This document shows positions 35,182 to 43,375 of a DNA stretch of 64,000 nt, one piece after another. Under the pieces are notes generated by a model. The model was not told the origin of the DNA and searched no databases. It was given only the letters and a program-made list of their open reading frames with translations. The DNA is from Persephonella marina EX-H1. Lineage in GTDB: Bacteria; Aquificota; Aquificia; Aquificales; Hydrogenothermaceae. The stretch is from contig NC_012440.1 of assembly GCF_000021565.1 (NCBI RefSeq), positions 1,008,210 through 1,072,209 of the forward strand, in the 5' to 3' direction. The number at the start of each line of letters is the position of its first letter. Position 1 is the first letter of the stretch. The translations under genes were made by a program, and so were the position numbers.

Positions 35182-35981
35182 AGCTGTTCCTTTAACTCAA
35201 TCATACCAAAACCCTGACAGGTTCTGATCCCTATACCTGTTTTATATATGATCTCAAGGTCTTCCTTACTTCCCGATAATCGGAAAACACCTGTACTTCC
35301 TGTAAGATACATAACGGGCTTTCCAGTATTCTCCCTGAAATCTTTTAATGTATGTTTCACAACCTGTTTTTTCATATCTACAGGCTCAAACTTAAGAGGT
35401 CTATCAAGTCCCCTTCCTTTCAGATAAGGAGATGACAGTATTCTGTCCATAATCTGATTTAAATAATGATTAAATGTTTCATCTGAAAATAAAACAGGTC
35501 TGTTCTCATCATTTTCTATAAGAATAGGTGAGTTTGTTTTAAAAACAGCGGTCTCACTTTCTATCGGTTTTTCATTTATAAAGATTATTCTCTCTATCTG
35601 CCATACAAGTCTTCTGTTCTGGACAACCATATTGCAGTTAGAACTGAAGTTGAACCTTTTTATCTTTTTAAGTCCTTTGTAAATTGCGTTTATAAGTTCC
35701 TTGTCCAGCGAACCTACATAAAGGGCTATAGGCCTTTTATTTGTGTAGAAAACTATATCCTCAACTGTAAAATTCTCGTCTATCTGAATTTTGCCAACTT
35801 TCTGAGTTTTTTTTGTTGGAAGTGCCAGGTTAAAACAGTAAGGTCTTACAACTCTTTTGTCTTCAAAAAATTTTTCACTTCCGTTAGATCCAAGTTTTAT
35901 CGCATTTTTAATAAGGGAAACAACCCTATGTCTGTAAAGTATTGGCACCATATCAGATCTTATCAACACTTTAAGTCTCAT
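35178..35981 (-). CDS. cas6: CRISPR endoribonuclease Cas6, orphan
   Basis: A 267-residue Cas6, the enzyme that cuts CRISPR precursor RNA within the repeat. The C-terminus has the signature glycine-rich loop GIGIRTCQGFGMIEL (about 250-264), and a candidate catalytic histidine is His18 in ILYRHRVVSLI. RAMP-type beta strands fill the rest. There is no CRISPR array and no other cas gene in the window, so it would work in trans on arrays elsewhere. Two CRISPR-unrelated genes flank it. GGGAGGGAGT precedes the ATG. Confidence 0.85.
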   Translation of the reverse strand: MRLKVLIRSDMVPILYRHRVVSLIKNAIKLGSNGSEKFFEDKRVVRPYCFNLALPTKKTQKVGKIQIDENFTVEDIVFYTNKRPIALYVGSLDKELINAIYKGLKKIKRFNFSSNCNMVVQNRRLVWQIERIIFINEKPIESETAVFKTNSPILIENDENRPVLFSDETFNHYLNQIMDRILSSPYLKGRGLDRPLKFEPVDMKKQVVKHTLKDFRENTGKPVMYLTGSTGVFRLSGSKEDLEIIYKTGIGIRTCQGFGMIELKEQL

Positions 35982-36227
35982 CTTACTCCCTCCCGTTAAT
36001 TTAAAATATAATACATTCTCATTAATTTTTAAAGTCTTTATTAGTAATATATTAATAATTTCGTTTTCAAATGAAAAAAATTTTAAAAATTTTAAAAACT
36101 TACGGAATTTCCTCAGGATTTTTTCTGTTTTACCTGATTTACCGACACGGATTTATCTCCTGGATATTGAAATAAAATGTTCAATTTATAGATTTATAAT
36201 TCGTAGTGTTACCGGTATGAAAACAGC

Positions 36228-36236
36228 TGTTATAAT
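36228..36236 (+). promoter_or_regulatory. Extended -10 promoter for coaBC
   Basis: TGT followed by TATAAT lies 31 bases before the coaBC ATG. The remaining 250-base AT-rich gap between cas6 and coaBC shows no open frame and no CRISPR-like repeat. Confidence 0.5.
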
Positions 36237-36266
36237 TTTTTCTAATAATCAAAAAAGGAAGGAAAG

Positions 36267-37445
36267 ATGATTTTAAAAGACAGAAATATTCTCGTAGGTG
36301 TTTCCGGTTCAATAGCAGCATATAAAGCATGTGAACTTGTAAGAACACTCCGTAAAAAAGGTGCTTCGGTAAGAGTATGTATGACACCTTCAGCAAAAGA
36401 GTTTGTTGGTGAGCTTACATTCAGAGCACTTACTGAAAATGATGTTCTCTCTGACTGGAAGGATGGCGAAACAGGACTTGAGCATATATTCTGGGCAAGA
36501 TGGGCTGACAGCTTTGTTATAGCTCCTGCATCAGCAAACACTATAGCAAAAATCAGGTTTGGACTTGCTGATAATTTCTTAACATCTGTAGCACTTGCCT
36601 ATGACAGGCCTATAGTTATCGCTCCAGCGATGAACACAAAGATGTATGAAAATCCCTCAACAGTGGAAAATATAGGTATTCTTAAAGAGAGAGGGCATAT
36701 ACTCGTTGACCCTTCAGAAGGGGAACTTGCATGTGGTGAGGAAGGTTCTGGAAGACTGGCAGATGTAGAGGATATAGAAACAGCAATACTTTACTCTATC
36801 CTTCCAAAACCTTTAAAAGGGAAAAAGGTTCTTGTAACAGCAGGTGGAACAAGGGAGTTTCTTGATCCTATAAGGTATATATCAAACGCCTCATCAGGTA
36901 AGATGGGTTATGCTCTTGCTAAGATCTCCTATGCTCTTGGAGGTGATGTACTACTCATATCAGCACCAACCTGTCTGAAAAAACCTTACGGCGTTAAAAC
37001 TGTAGATGTTGTATCAGCTGAGGATATGTACAGGGAGGTTATGAATCACCTGGATGATATGGATATAGTGATAATGAATGCTGCTGTTGCAGATTTCAAA
37101 CCTGAAAGTTACAGCAGAAAAAAATTAAAGAAAGCCGAAGAAAAACCTGTAATCAATCTTGAACCAAACCCTGATATTCTTCTGGAGATAGGGAAAAGAA
37201 AGAGAGATGATCAGATCGTTATTGGCTTTGCAGCTGAAAGTGAAAAACTTATAGAAAATGCAAAGGACAAGCTGAAAAGAAAAAATCTTGATATTATCGT
37301 CGCAAATCTCCTTGAGGTTTTCAGTAAGGAGAAACACAAAGGTGTGATAATATTCAGTGACGGAAGAATTACCGAGATACCTCCGATGGATAAGGAGGAA
37401 AGTGCATACTTTATACTGAATAAACTTTTTACGAAAGACAGTTAA
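36267..37445 (+). CDS. coaBC: Bifunctional phosphopantothenoylcysteine decarboxylase/synthase
   Basis: A 392-residue fusion enzyme of coenzyme A synthesis. The N-terminal flavoprotein decarboxylase has GSIAAYKACELVR, the catalytic histidine in EHIFWARWAD, PAMNTKMYENP, and the cysteine in GELACGEEGSGR. The C-terminal synthase starts KKVLVTAGGTREFLDPIR and has MNAAVADFKP and the KKLKKAEEKP lysine motif. panC at 61.8 kb belongs to the same pathway. GGAAGG precedes the ATG. Confidence 0.96.
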   Translation: MILKDRNILVGVSGSIAAYKACELVRTLRKKGASVRVCMTPSAKEFVGELTFRALTENDVLSDWKDGETGLEHIFWARWADSFVIAPASANTIAKIRFGLADNFLTSVALAYDRPIVIAPAMNTKMYENPSTVENIGILKERGHILVDPSEGELACGEEGSGRLADVEDIETAILYSILPKPLKGKKVLVTAGGTREFLDPIRYISNASSGKMGYALAKISYALGGDVLLISAPTCLKKPYGVKTVDVVSAEDMYREVMNHLDDMDIVIMNAAVADFKPESYSRKKLKKAEEKPVINLEPNPDILLEIGKRKRDDQIVIGFAAESEKLIENAKDKLKRKNLDIIVANLLEVFSKEKHKGVIIFSDGRITEIPPMDKEESAYFILNKLFTKDS

Positions 37446-37466
37446 ATAACCATAGAGGTTAAAAAG

Positions 37467-37964
37467 ATGGAGTTTAAGGAGAGTGATTTACCAGGGATAG
37501 GAAAAAAGTTTTCAATTATAACCTCAGAAAAATTCAAGATATCTGTTGTTGTTCACGTTACAGGAAAGAGAGAGATGTTTGTCTTTGAACCGGATGATTA
37601 CGATGAACCGGTATGTGACGTTGTTTTAACAGAAGAAGAGGCAAACCAGCTCGGATCGGTTCTTATGGGTGCTTACTACAGACCTGAGCAGGAGAAGGAG
37701 AAAAAACTGCTTATAGAAAATCTTGCCATTGAGTGGATAAAGGTTCCTTCTAACTCTCCCATAGCAGGTAAAAAAATAGGTGAGAGCCAGATAAGGCAGA
37801 GAACAGGTGTAACAGTAATAGCTATTATGAAAGAGAAAGAAGGAGAAACGATAGTAAATCCGCTGCCTGATAATCTTATAGAAGGCGGTGATACCATTGT
37901 GATAATCGGCACCAGAGATCAGATTGAAAGATTCTTAAGGGAGTTTAATATAGATGGAAGATAA
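37467..37964 (+). CDS. Cation:proton antiporter regulatory subunit (KhtT/AmhT-like)
   Basis: A 165-residue cytoplasmic protein with an N-terminal small domain and a C-terminal TrkA-C (RCK_C) domain (about residues 85-160: IEWIKVPSNSPIAGKKIGE ... GGDTIVIIGTRDQIERF). Such subunits gate partner CPA2 antiporters in response to nucleotides or pH. It overlaps the start of the antiporter gene by 11 bases, the same arrangement as khtT-khtU in Bacillus, so it is almost certainly its regulator. Confidence 0.88.
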   Translation: MEFKESDLPGIGKKFSIITSEKFKISVVVHVTGKREMFVFEPDDYDEPVCDVVLTEEEANQLGSVLMGAYYRPEQEKEKKLLIENLAIEWIKVPSNSPIAGKKIGESQIRQRTGVTVIAIMKEKEGETIVNPLPDNLIEGGDTIVIIGTRDQIERFLREFNIDGR

Positions 37965-39144
37965 TCATCTGCCATTTCTACTGATTTTTGGGTTTTTAAA
38001 TCTCGCCCTTTTTGTAGCAGGTTATTTAGGAAAACTATTAAGATTCCCTGCAATACTTTTTTATATTCTCTTTGGTATTTTTTTAGGCCCTTTTATTCAC
38101 GGCGAAGAAGCCATAGAGGTATTCAGTGAGATCGGGATTGTTCTCCTTTTCTTTTATCTTGGGCTTGAGTTTAACCTGAAAAGGGCTTTCTCAACAGCTA
38201 AAAAAATATGGATAGTAGGTCTTTTTGATTTTCTTTTTGGGTTTGTTGCTGTTACGGCAGCCATGTATCTTATGGGATTTGATCCTTTTATATCAATACT
38301 CACAGGTGCCGTAGCTTACGCCTCATCTTCAGCAATAACAACAAAGATAATCGTAGATGATCACAGAATAGCAAACCCTGAGACAGAACTAATATTGGGT
38401 CTTATGGTTTTTGAGGATATTATAGCCCCAATTCTTCTGGCTGTCCTATCTGCCATAGCCATAGGAAATGCATTCAATATGCTTTCCTTAGGTGGGATTC
38501 TCTTAAAGGTTATTCTCATATTTGCCTTTGCTATTGCTGTGGCATTCTTTTTGAAAAACACTATCGCAAGCTTTATTGAGAGATTTATAGGTGAAGAGAT
38601 ATTCACACTTTTCTCTATAGGGGGTCTTATACTTTTCTCAGGGTTTACGCAGTATATAGGACTTTCTGAGGCTTTAGGAGCATTCCTTATGGGTATGATC
38701 GTATCAGAGTCAGGAAAGTCACACGATATTGAAAAAGTTATGTTCTCAATAAGAGATCTCGCAGTTGCGATATTCTTCTTCCTATTTGGTGCAGGTATAC
38801 AGTTTACAGGAAATTTTGATGGAAAGATACTGACAGCCCTCATTGTCGTTGTTATCATATCAATAATAGGAAAATTTATGACAGGATTTCTCGGTGGTCT
38901 TATATACGGCCTTTCAAAGAGAAAGGCGATAGAAACAGGACTCAGTATAATTAACAGAGGTGAGTTCTCAGTTGTTATGTCAAAGTTTGCACCTACACAG
39001 TTCATACCATTTATAGGTATATACGTATTTATAATGGCTTTTTTAGGTATCATATTTGCACAGTACGCTCCCAAGATAGCCAATCTTATAGTTCCAAAGA
39101 AAAAGAAGAAAAAGAAAAGGATTTTAAAGGAAGAACCTGCCTGA
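37954..39144 (+). CDS. CPA2-family K+(Na+)/H+ antiporter
   Basis: A 396-residue inner-membrane protein with about 12 hydrophobic segments. It has the CPA2 pattern: LFFYLGLEFNLKRAF, a glycine-rich ILTGAVAYASSSAITTKI, and LILGLMVFEDIIAPILLA with the ion-binding acidic pair. A lysine-rich tail (KKKKKKKRILKEE) ends the protein. Together with the TrkA-C subunit it forms a KhtTU-type K+ efflux system for pH and osmotic balance. epmA follows after one base. Confidence 0.9.
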   Translation: MEDNHLPFLLIFGFLNLALFVAGYLGKLLRFPAILFYILFGIFLGPFIHGEEAIEVFSEIGIVLLFFYLGLEFNLKRAFSTAKKIWIVGLFDFLFGFVAVTAAMYLMGFDPFISILTGAVAYASSSAITTKIIVDDHRIANPETELILGLMVFEDIIAPILLAVLSAIAIGNAFNMLSLGGILLKVILIFAFAIAVAFFLKNTIASFIERFIGEEIFTLFSIGGLILFSGFTQYIGLSEALGAFLMGMIVSESGKSHDIEKVMFSIRDLAVAIFFFLFGAGIQFTGNFDGKILTALIVVVIISIIGKFMTGFLGGLIYGLSKRKAIETGLSIINRGEFSVVMSKFAPTQFIPFIGIYVFIMAFLGIIFAQYAPKIANLIVPKKKKKKKRILKEEPA

Positions 39145-39145
39145 T

Positions 39146-40075
39146 ATGTTTTATTTAGAAAAATCAAAGATTTTAAAAGGGATAAGGGATTATTTTGAAA
39201 GAACAGGTGCAATAGAGGTTTTTACAGATATCTTAAGACTCTATCCAAATCTTGATGCCCATATTTTACCTGTTGAGCTGTTCTTCAATGATAATGAAGG
39301 GAGAAAAAGAGGATTTCTCCACACATCTCCAGAGTATGAGATGAAAAGAATACTCTCTGAGATAAAAAGGGATATATACCAGATAACAAAGGTGTTCAGG
39401 AATTTTGAAAGTTCAAAAAAACATAAAATTGAGTTTACAATGCTTGAGTGGTACAGGGTAGGCTACAACCTTGATGATATTATGGATGACACACAGAATA
39501 TATTTATTGAGTCTGCGATATCCCTGTATAAAAAACCTGTTGTAACATATATGGGGAAAAGATACGACCTGAGAGAATCTGAAAAGATAACTGTTGATGA
39601 GGCATTTTACAGGTTTACATCGGTTTATCCAGACAGATATGAGGATATGATCAGATTCCTGAAGGAAAAAGAGGATATAAAAGAAGAGATAGATTATGAA
39701 GAGGCATTTTTCAGAATATACGCATTTTATGTAGAACCAAATCTTGGAAAAGAGAAGCTCACTTTCATATACAACTATCCAACTGCTTTTGCTTCACTTT
39801 CAAAGATTGAGAACAACAGGGGAAAAAGATTTGAGGCTTATATTAATGGCCTTGAACTTGTTAACGGCTACCATGAACTTACCGACCCTGAAAAAGTAAA
39901 GAATATTCTTGAAAGGGAAGCTTTGAGAAAAAAGGAAGAAACAGGAAAGGACTATCCTGTTGATTACAGGTTCATAGAAATAACTGAAGATCTCCCAGAC
40001 TGCTCAGGTGCATCACTCGGTATTGACAGACTTTTTATGGTTCTGTTAAATAAATCTAACATTAAGGATATATAA
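39146..40075 (+). CDS. epmA: EpmA-like EF-P lysine ligase
   Basis: A 309-residue protein with only the catalytic core of class II lysyl-tRNA synthetase and no anticodon-binding domain, as in EpmA (PoxA/GenX). Motif 2 is FRNFESSKKHKIEFTMLEWYR-like with the conserved Arg, and motif 3 is GASLGIDRLFMVLL. EpmA attaches beta-lysine to EF-P. EF-P is at 25.8 kb with the target lysine. The aminomutase EpmB is not in the window. It is placed between ion-transport genes by position only. Confidence 0.9.
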   Translation: MFYLEKSKILKGIRDYFERTGAIEVFTDILRLYPNLDAHILPVELFFNDNEGRKRGFLHTSPEYEMKRILSEIKRDIYQITKVFRNFESSKKHKIEFTMLEWYRVGYNLDDIMDDTQNIFIESAISLYKKPVVTYMGKRYDLRESEKITVDEAFYRFTSVYPDRYEDMIRFLKEKEDIKEEIDYEEAFFRIYAFYVEPNLGKEKLTFIYNYPTAFASLSKIENNRGKRFEAYINGLELVNGYHELTDPEKVKNILEREALRKKEETGKDYPVDYRFIEITEDLPDCSGASLGIDRLFMVLLNKSNIKDI

Positions 40076-40084
40076 GGTTTTATC

Positions 40085-41638
40085 TTGAGAAAGATCATTG
40101 AGGAAAGGGAAAAACTTAAACTCCAGGGAAGGGTCAGGGTTTTCAAGATCTGGCTTTACAACATTCTTGAGAATGAAAACAGTCCTTACAACCAGATATA
40201 CAATGTATTCGCACTTTTTATTGTAATAACATCTTCAATTGGGGTTCTTATAGAGCTCACGCCACTTGAGGCAAAACTCCCACCTGATCTTGATATATTC
40301 CTGAGAGATTACGAAGAGGTGGTTCTTATATTTTTTGTTGTTGAGTATTTAACAAGACTCTGGGTTGTATCTAACTTTACAGACGACTTTAAGAGAACCT
40401 ATTTCTCTTACGAAAGTCCAAATAAATTATCAAAACTGTTCTTTGCACTGAAAGAGGCGTTCAGACCTAAAGTTCAGTGGATGAAAACACCTTATGCGAT
40501 TATTGACCTTCTATCCATACTCCCTATTATAAGACCTTTAAGGGCTTTCAGAATACTGAGGGTTCTCAGGCTTCTTAAGATCATAAGATACGGGGGTGCT
40601 ATTAAAAGCTTCATATTCGCTATAAAAGAGCAGGCATACCTTTTTTTATTCATATTCTTCACAATAATAACATGGATAGTGATACTGTCCCTTCTTGTAT
40701 ATATATTTGAGTATAACGCAGGAAATGAACTTTTCGTTTCCATGTGGCACGCAATTTACTGGGGAATTGTAACAATATCAACTGTAGGTTTTGGAGATAT
40801 ACATCCCGTTACAGATCCAGGTAGAATAATAACATCAATAATGATAGGTGGAGGGATAGTTCTTGTTGCTGCATTAACAGGTACATTCTCTGCAGCACTT
40901 GTAAGCAGATTAATGACTTTAAAGGAAGGTGGACTGAAGATGGAAAATCTTGAAAACCATATAGTTATATGCGGATGGAATGAGACAGCAGAGGAGATTA
41001 TGGAACAGATCCTCAGCATGAAGATAGAGAAGGAGAAACCTGTTGTTATAGTTACTAACCTTCCAAAATCAGCTATAGGTATAGAGCTTCCAAGGGATGT
41101 ATTTTACAAAAGGGGTGATTTTATACAGGAGAACATACTTACAGAGGTTGGTATTGAGAAAGCGGAACATGTTGTTATAGTAGCGGAAAGGGAGGAAGGT
41201 TTATCGGAGAGGAATATTGATGCGAGAACGGCACTTGCCTCAATGCTTATAAAAACATTAAACCCAAATGCCCATCTTTATGTTGAGGTTCTTCTTGATG
41301 AGGATGCTGATATATTCCAGAAAAGGATGAGGGTGAGGGAGGTTATAATACACGGCCAGATACTTGGTAAGATAATGTTTACAAGCATACTGAACCCTGG
41401 AGCAACATCACTGATAAAAACACTTGTTGATAAAGAAAGAGGAATAAAAAAGGTAAAGATAACAGGTCTTGGAAAGTTTGAGAATTTTGGACAGCTATTA
41501 ATGTACACAAGGAAGTATGGATATCTTCCTGTTGCTGTGGAGAGAAGAGGAAAGATACATCTAAATCCAAAGGATACTTTCATACTTGAAAAGGAAGATT
41601 TTGTATTCCTTATCCCGGCAGGTGGTGGAGAGGATTGA
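40085..41638 (+). CDS. Voltage-gated-type K+ channel with RCK (TrkA-N) domain
   Basis: A 517-residue six-helix channel. An arginine-rich S4-like segment (RPLRAFRILRVLRLLKIIR) is the voltage sensor, the pore has the selectivity filter TVGFGD, and an RCK domain starts at about residue 295 (HIVICGWNETAEEIM). The RCK domain usually senses nucleotides or calcium. Start is TTG 40085 with AAGG upstream. It sits after a K+/H+ antiporter pair, so potassium handling is grouped here. It overlaps hemD by four bases. Confidence 0.92.
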   Translation: MRKIIEEREKLKLQGRVRVFKIWLYNILENENSPYNQIYNVFALFIVITSSIGVLIELTPLEAKLPPDLDIFLRDYEEVVLIFFVVEYLTRLWVVSNFTDDFKRTYFSYESPNKLSKLFFALKEAFRPKVQWMKTPYAIIDLLSILPIIRPLRAFRILRVLRLLKIIRYGGAIKSFIFAIKEQAYLFLFIFFTIITWIVILSLLVYIFEYNAGNELFVSMWHAIYWGIVTISTVGFGDIHPVTDPGRIITSIMIGGGIVLVAALTGTFSAALVSRLMTLKEGGLKMENLENHIVICGWNETAEEIMEQILSMKIEKEKPVVIVTNLPKSAIGIELPRDVFYKRGDFIQENILTEVGIEKAEHVVIVAEREEGLSERNIDARTALASMLIKTLNPNAHLYVEVLLDEDADIFQKRMRVREVIIHGQILGKIMFTSILNPGATSLIKTLVDKERGIKKVKITGLGKFENFGQLLMYTRKYGYLPVAVERRGKIHLNPKDTFILEKEDFVFLIPAGGGED

Positions 41639-42336
41639 TAAACATACTGATAACCAAGTCTGAGAAAGAGCTTAAAAAAATTGAGGCTGTAAAAAACATA
41701 AGGATCGATATCATACCATTTCCTGCAATAAAAACGATCCCTTTAGATTTTGATATAAAAACTGAAGATTTTGATATCTTTGTATTTACAAGTGTAAACG
41801 CTGTTAAATATTTTTTTGAAAAGATTGAACCTGAGAGACTGGAAGGTAAGCAAATCATTGCTGTTGGTGATAAAACAAAAGCAGAACTTGAGAAAATAGG
41901 TTTTAAAAATATAAAAACACCTCAGATTCAGAGTTCTGAAGGACTCTTAGAACTCCTGTCAAACAGGAACTACAAAGATAAAAAAATCGCCCTACCAAGG
42001 GCAAAAAAAGGGATAGACCTTCTCATTAAAAATCTTGATAATGTAACACTGATACCTGTTTATGAGACCGTTTTAAACATACCTGAGAATGTTGATAAAG
42101 TTAAAGAGATGTTTGAGAAAAAGCTTGTAGATTTTGCTGTGTTCACAAGCCCTTCAAATGTTGAGAACTTTTTAAAGATATTCGAAAAAGGTCTTGATTA
42201 TCTAAAACAGACAAAAGTAGTACCGATAGGCAAAACGACGGGAAAAAAACTCAAAAGCTTGGGGATTGAGCCTTTCTTTGTCCCTGAAAAGCCTTCCATT
42301 GAAAATATAATAAAAGAGATAATATCCTCAGCCTGA
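41635..42336 (+). CDS. hemD: Uroporphyrinogen-III synthase
   Basis: A 233-residue enzyme that closes and inverts hydroxymethylbilane to uroporphyrinogen III. The family is poorly conserved, but the two-lobe pattern is clear: FVFTSVNAVKYFFE in the first lobe and FAVFTSPSNVENFL with VVPIGKTTGKKLKSLG in the second. TTG 41635 overlaps the channel stop, after GGAGAGG. Its end overlaps the convergent lpxC end by nine bases. It complements hemL at 7.5 kb. Confidence 0.88.
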   Translation: MINILITKSEKELKKIEAVKNIRIDIIPFPAIKTIPLDFDIKTEDFDIFVFTSVNAVKYFFEKIEPERLEGKQIIAVGDKTKAELEKIGFKNIKTPQIQSSEGLLELLSNRNYKDKKIALPRAKKGIDLLIKNLDNVTLIPVYETVLNIPENVDKVKEMFEKKLVDFAVFTSPSNVENFLKIFEKGLDYLKQTKVVPIGKTTGKKLKSLGIEPFFVPEKPSIENIIKEIISSA

Positions 42337-43221
42337 TACTCCAGCCTTTAGGTCTGAGATACTATCAATTACCTCAGAGGCATACTTCACATCAAACTTT
42401 GAGCTGCCTATCATCTCTCTAACAAAAGAGGCGTTAAGCCTGTGTCCGCCTTTAAATGAGTAAATCTCACCAATAAGAGGCATTCCCAGAAGATAAAGAT
42501 CACCTATAAGATCAAGAACCTTATGTTTTACAGGCTCATCCTCAAATCTGAGGCCTTCAGGATTTAAAACCGTATCACCTTTAAAAACAACAGCATTATC
42601 AAGAGATCCACCTTTAGCCAGACCTTTCTCCCTGAGAAACTCTATCTCCTCAAGGAAGCAGTAAGTTCTCGCCTTTGCAACATTAAGAAAATCATCCTTA
42701 ACAGTTGAATCATACCTGTACTTTCTGTTCCCTATTATTCTGTTTTTGTAAGAAGCCTGATATGTTGCCACAAAGCCGTTATACGGCCTTCCCTTTATAA
42801 ACTTATCTCCTTCAGAAACTGTGATCTCATCATTTATAACCGCGTATATCTTCTCTTCTTTAAGGGAGATTATTCCAGCATCTTTGATCCTTTCTATGAA
42901 CATAATAGAACTTCCATCAAGAATAGGAAGCTCCTCGGAATCAATACTTATAAAAATGTTGTCTATACCTGTAAAATAAAGAGCTGCCATAAGATGTTCA
43001 ACAGTCCTTACAGTCTGACCATCCTTATTAAGTGATGTTGAAAACTCAAAACTGTTTGCATACTCAACTCTGGCAGGTATTAAAACGTTATCTCTTATGA
43101 AGTTAATCCCATCATAGCTTTCTGCTGGTATTAACTTTATAGTTACAGGCTCTCCTGAATGGAGACCTATCCCTTTTATACTTATCTCCTTCTTTATAGT
43201 TCTCTGAAATTTACAGATCAT
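42328..43221 (-). CDS. lpxC: UDP-3-O-acyl-N-acetylglucosamine deacetylase
   Basis: A 297-residue zinc enzyme making the committed step of lipid A synthesis. TVEHLMAALYFTGIDN has the first zinc histidine, KHKVLDLIGDLYLLG the second with the Asp ligand, and GGHRLNASFVREM the catalytic histidine. ATG 43221 follows GAGGAG by seven bases, better than an upstream in-frame ATG at 43236 that overlaps that site. Divergent from the coiled-coil protein gene. Confidence 0.96.
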   Translation of the reverse strand: MICKFQRTIKKEISIKGIGLHSGEPVTIKLIPAESYDGINFIRDNVLIPARVEYANSFEFSTSLNKDGQTVRTVEHLMAALYFTGIDNIFISIDSEELPILDGSSIMFIERIKDAGIISLKEEKIYAVINDEITVSEGDKFIKGRPYNGFVATYQASYKNRIIGNRKYRYDSTVKDDFLNVAKARTYCFLEEIEFLREKGLAKGGSLDNAVVFKGDTVLNPEGLRFEDEPVKHKVLDLIGDLYLLGMPLIGEIYSFKGGHRLNASFVREMIGSSKFDVKYASEVIDSISDLKAGVSG

Positions 43222-43322
43222 AATAGCTCTCCTCATAAAAGGTATGCTAAAATCATAGAAAGCAAAAAGTATACCAATCTTACAGAGTAGTTAAATAAAT
43301 GATTCCTGTTGTAAAAAAGTGA

Positions 43323-43338
43323 TATTTTTGCAAAAATA
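43323..43338. promoter_or_regulatory. Perfect 16-bp palindrome, operator-like
   Basis: TATTTTTGCAAAAATA is a perfect palindrome 38 bases before the coiled-coil gene. A second imperfect copy, TTTTGCAAAT (43348-43357), lies with its centre 22 bases further on, about two helical turns. Confidence 0.5.
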
Positions 43339-43341
43339 AGA

Positions 43342-43369
43342 TTGTAATTTTGCAAATAACTGTTATAGT
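43342..43369 (+). promoter_or_regulatory. Promoter for the coiled-coil/HEPN operon
   Basis: TTGTAA and TATAGT separated by 16 bases place the start of transcription at about 43376, the ATG itself. No ribosome site precedes that ATG, so the transcript may be leaderless. The second operator copy lies between the two hexamers. Confidence 0.4.
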
Positions 43370-43375
43370 TTATAT

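Noticed and set aside
35982-36266. Possible CRISPR array or leader next to cas6
   Set aside because: The gap is AT-rich, with no direct repeats of 25-35 bases and no regular spacing; only a coaBC promoter-like element is visible.
36061-36266. Riboswitch-like leader upstream of coaBC
   Set aside because: No conserved riboswitch core or terminator/antiterminator pair was found, and the likely promoter is only 31 bases before the ATG, too close for an aptamer.
38361-39212. Long open frame of 283 codons on the minus strand
   Set aside because: It lies wholly antisense to the CPA2 antiporter and the start of epmA. Its Ile/Ser/Pro-rich composition is the usual shadow of a membrane-protein gene, and it has no ribosome site.
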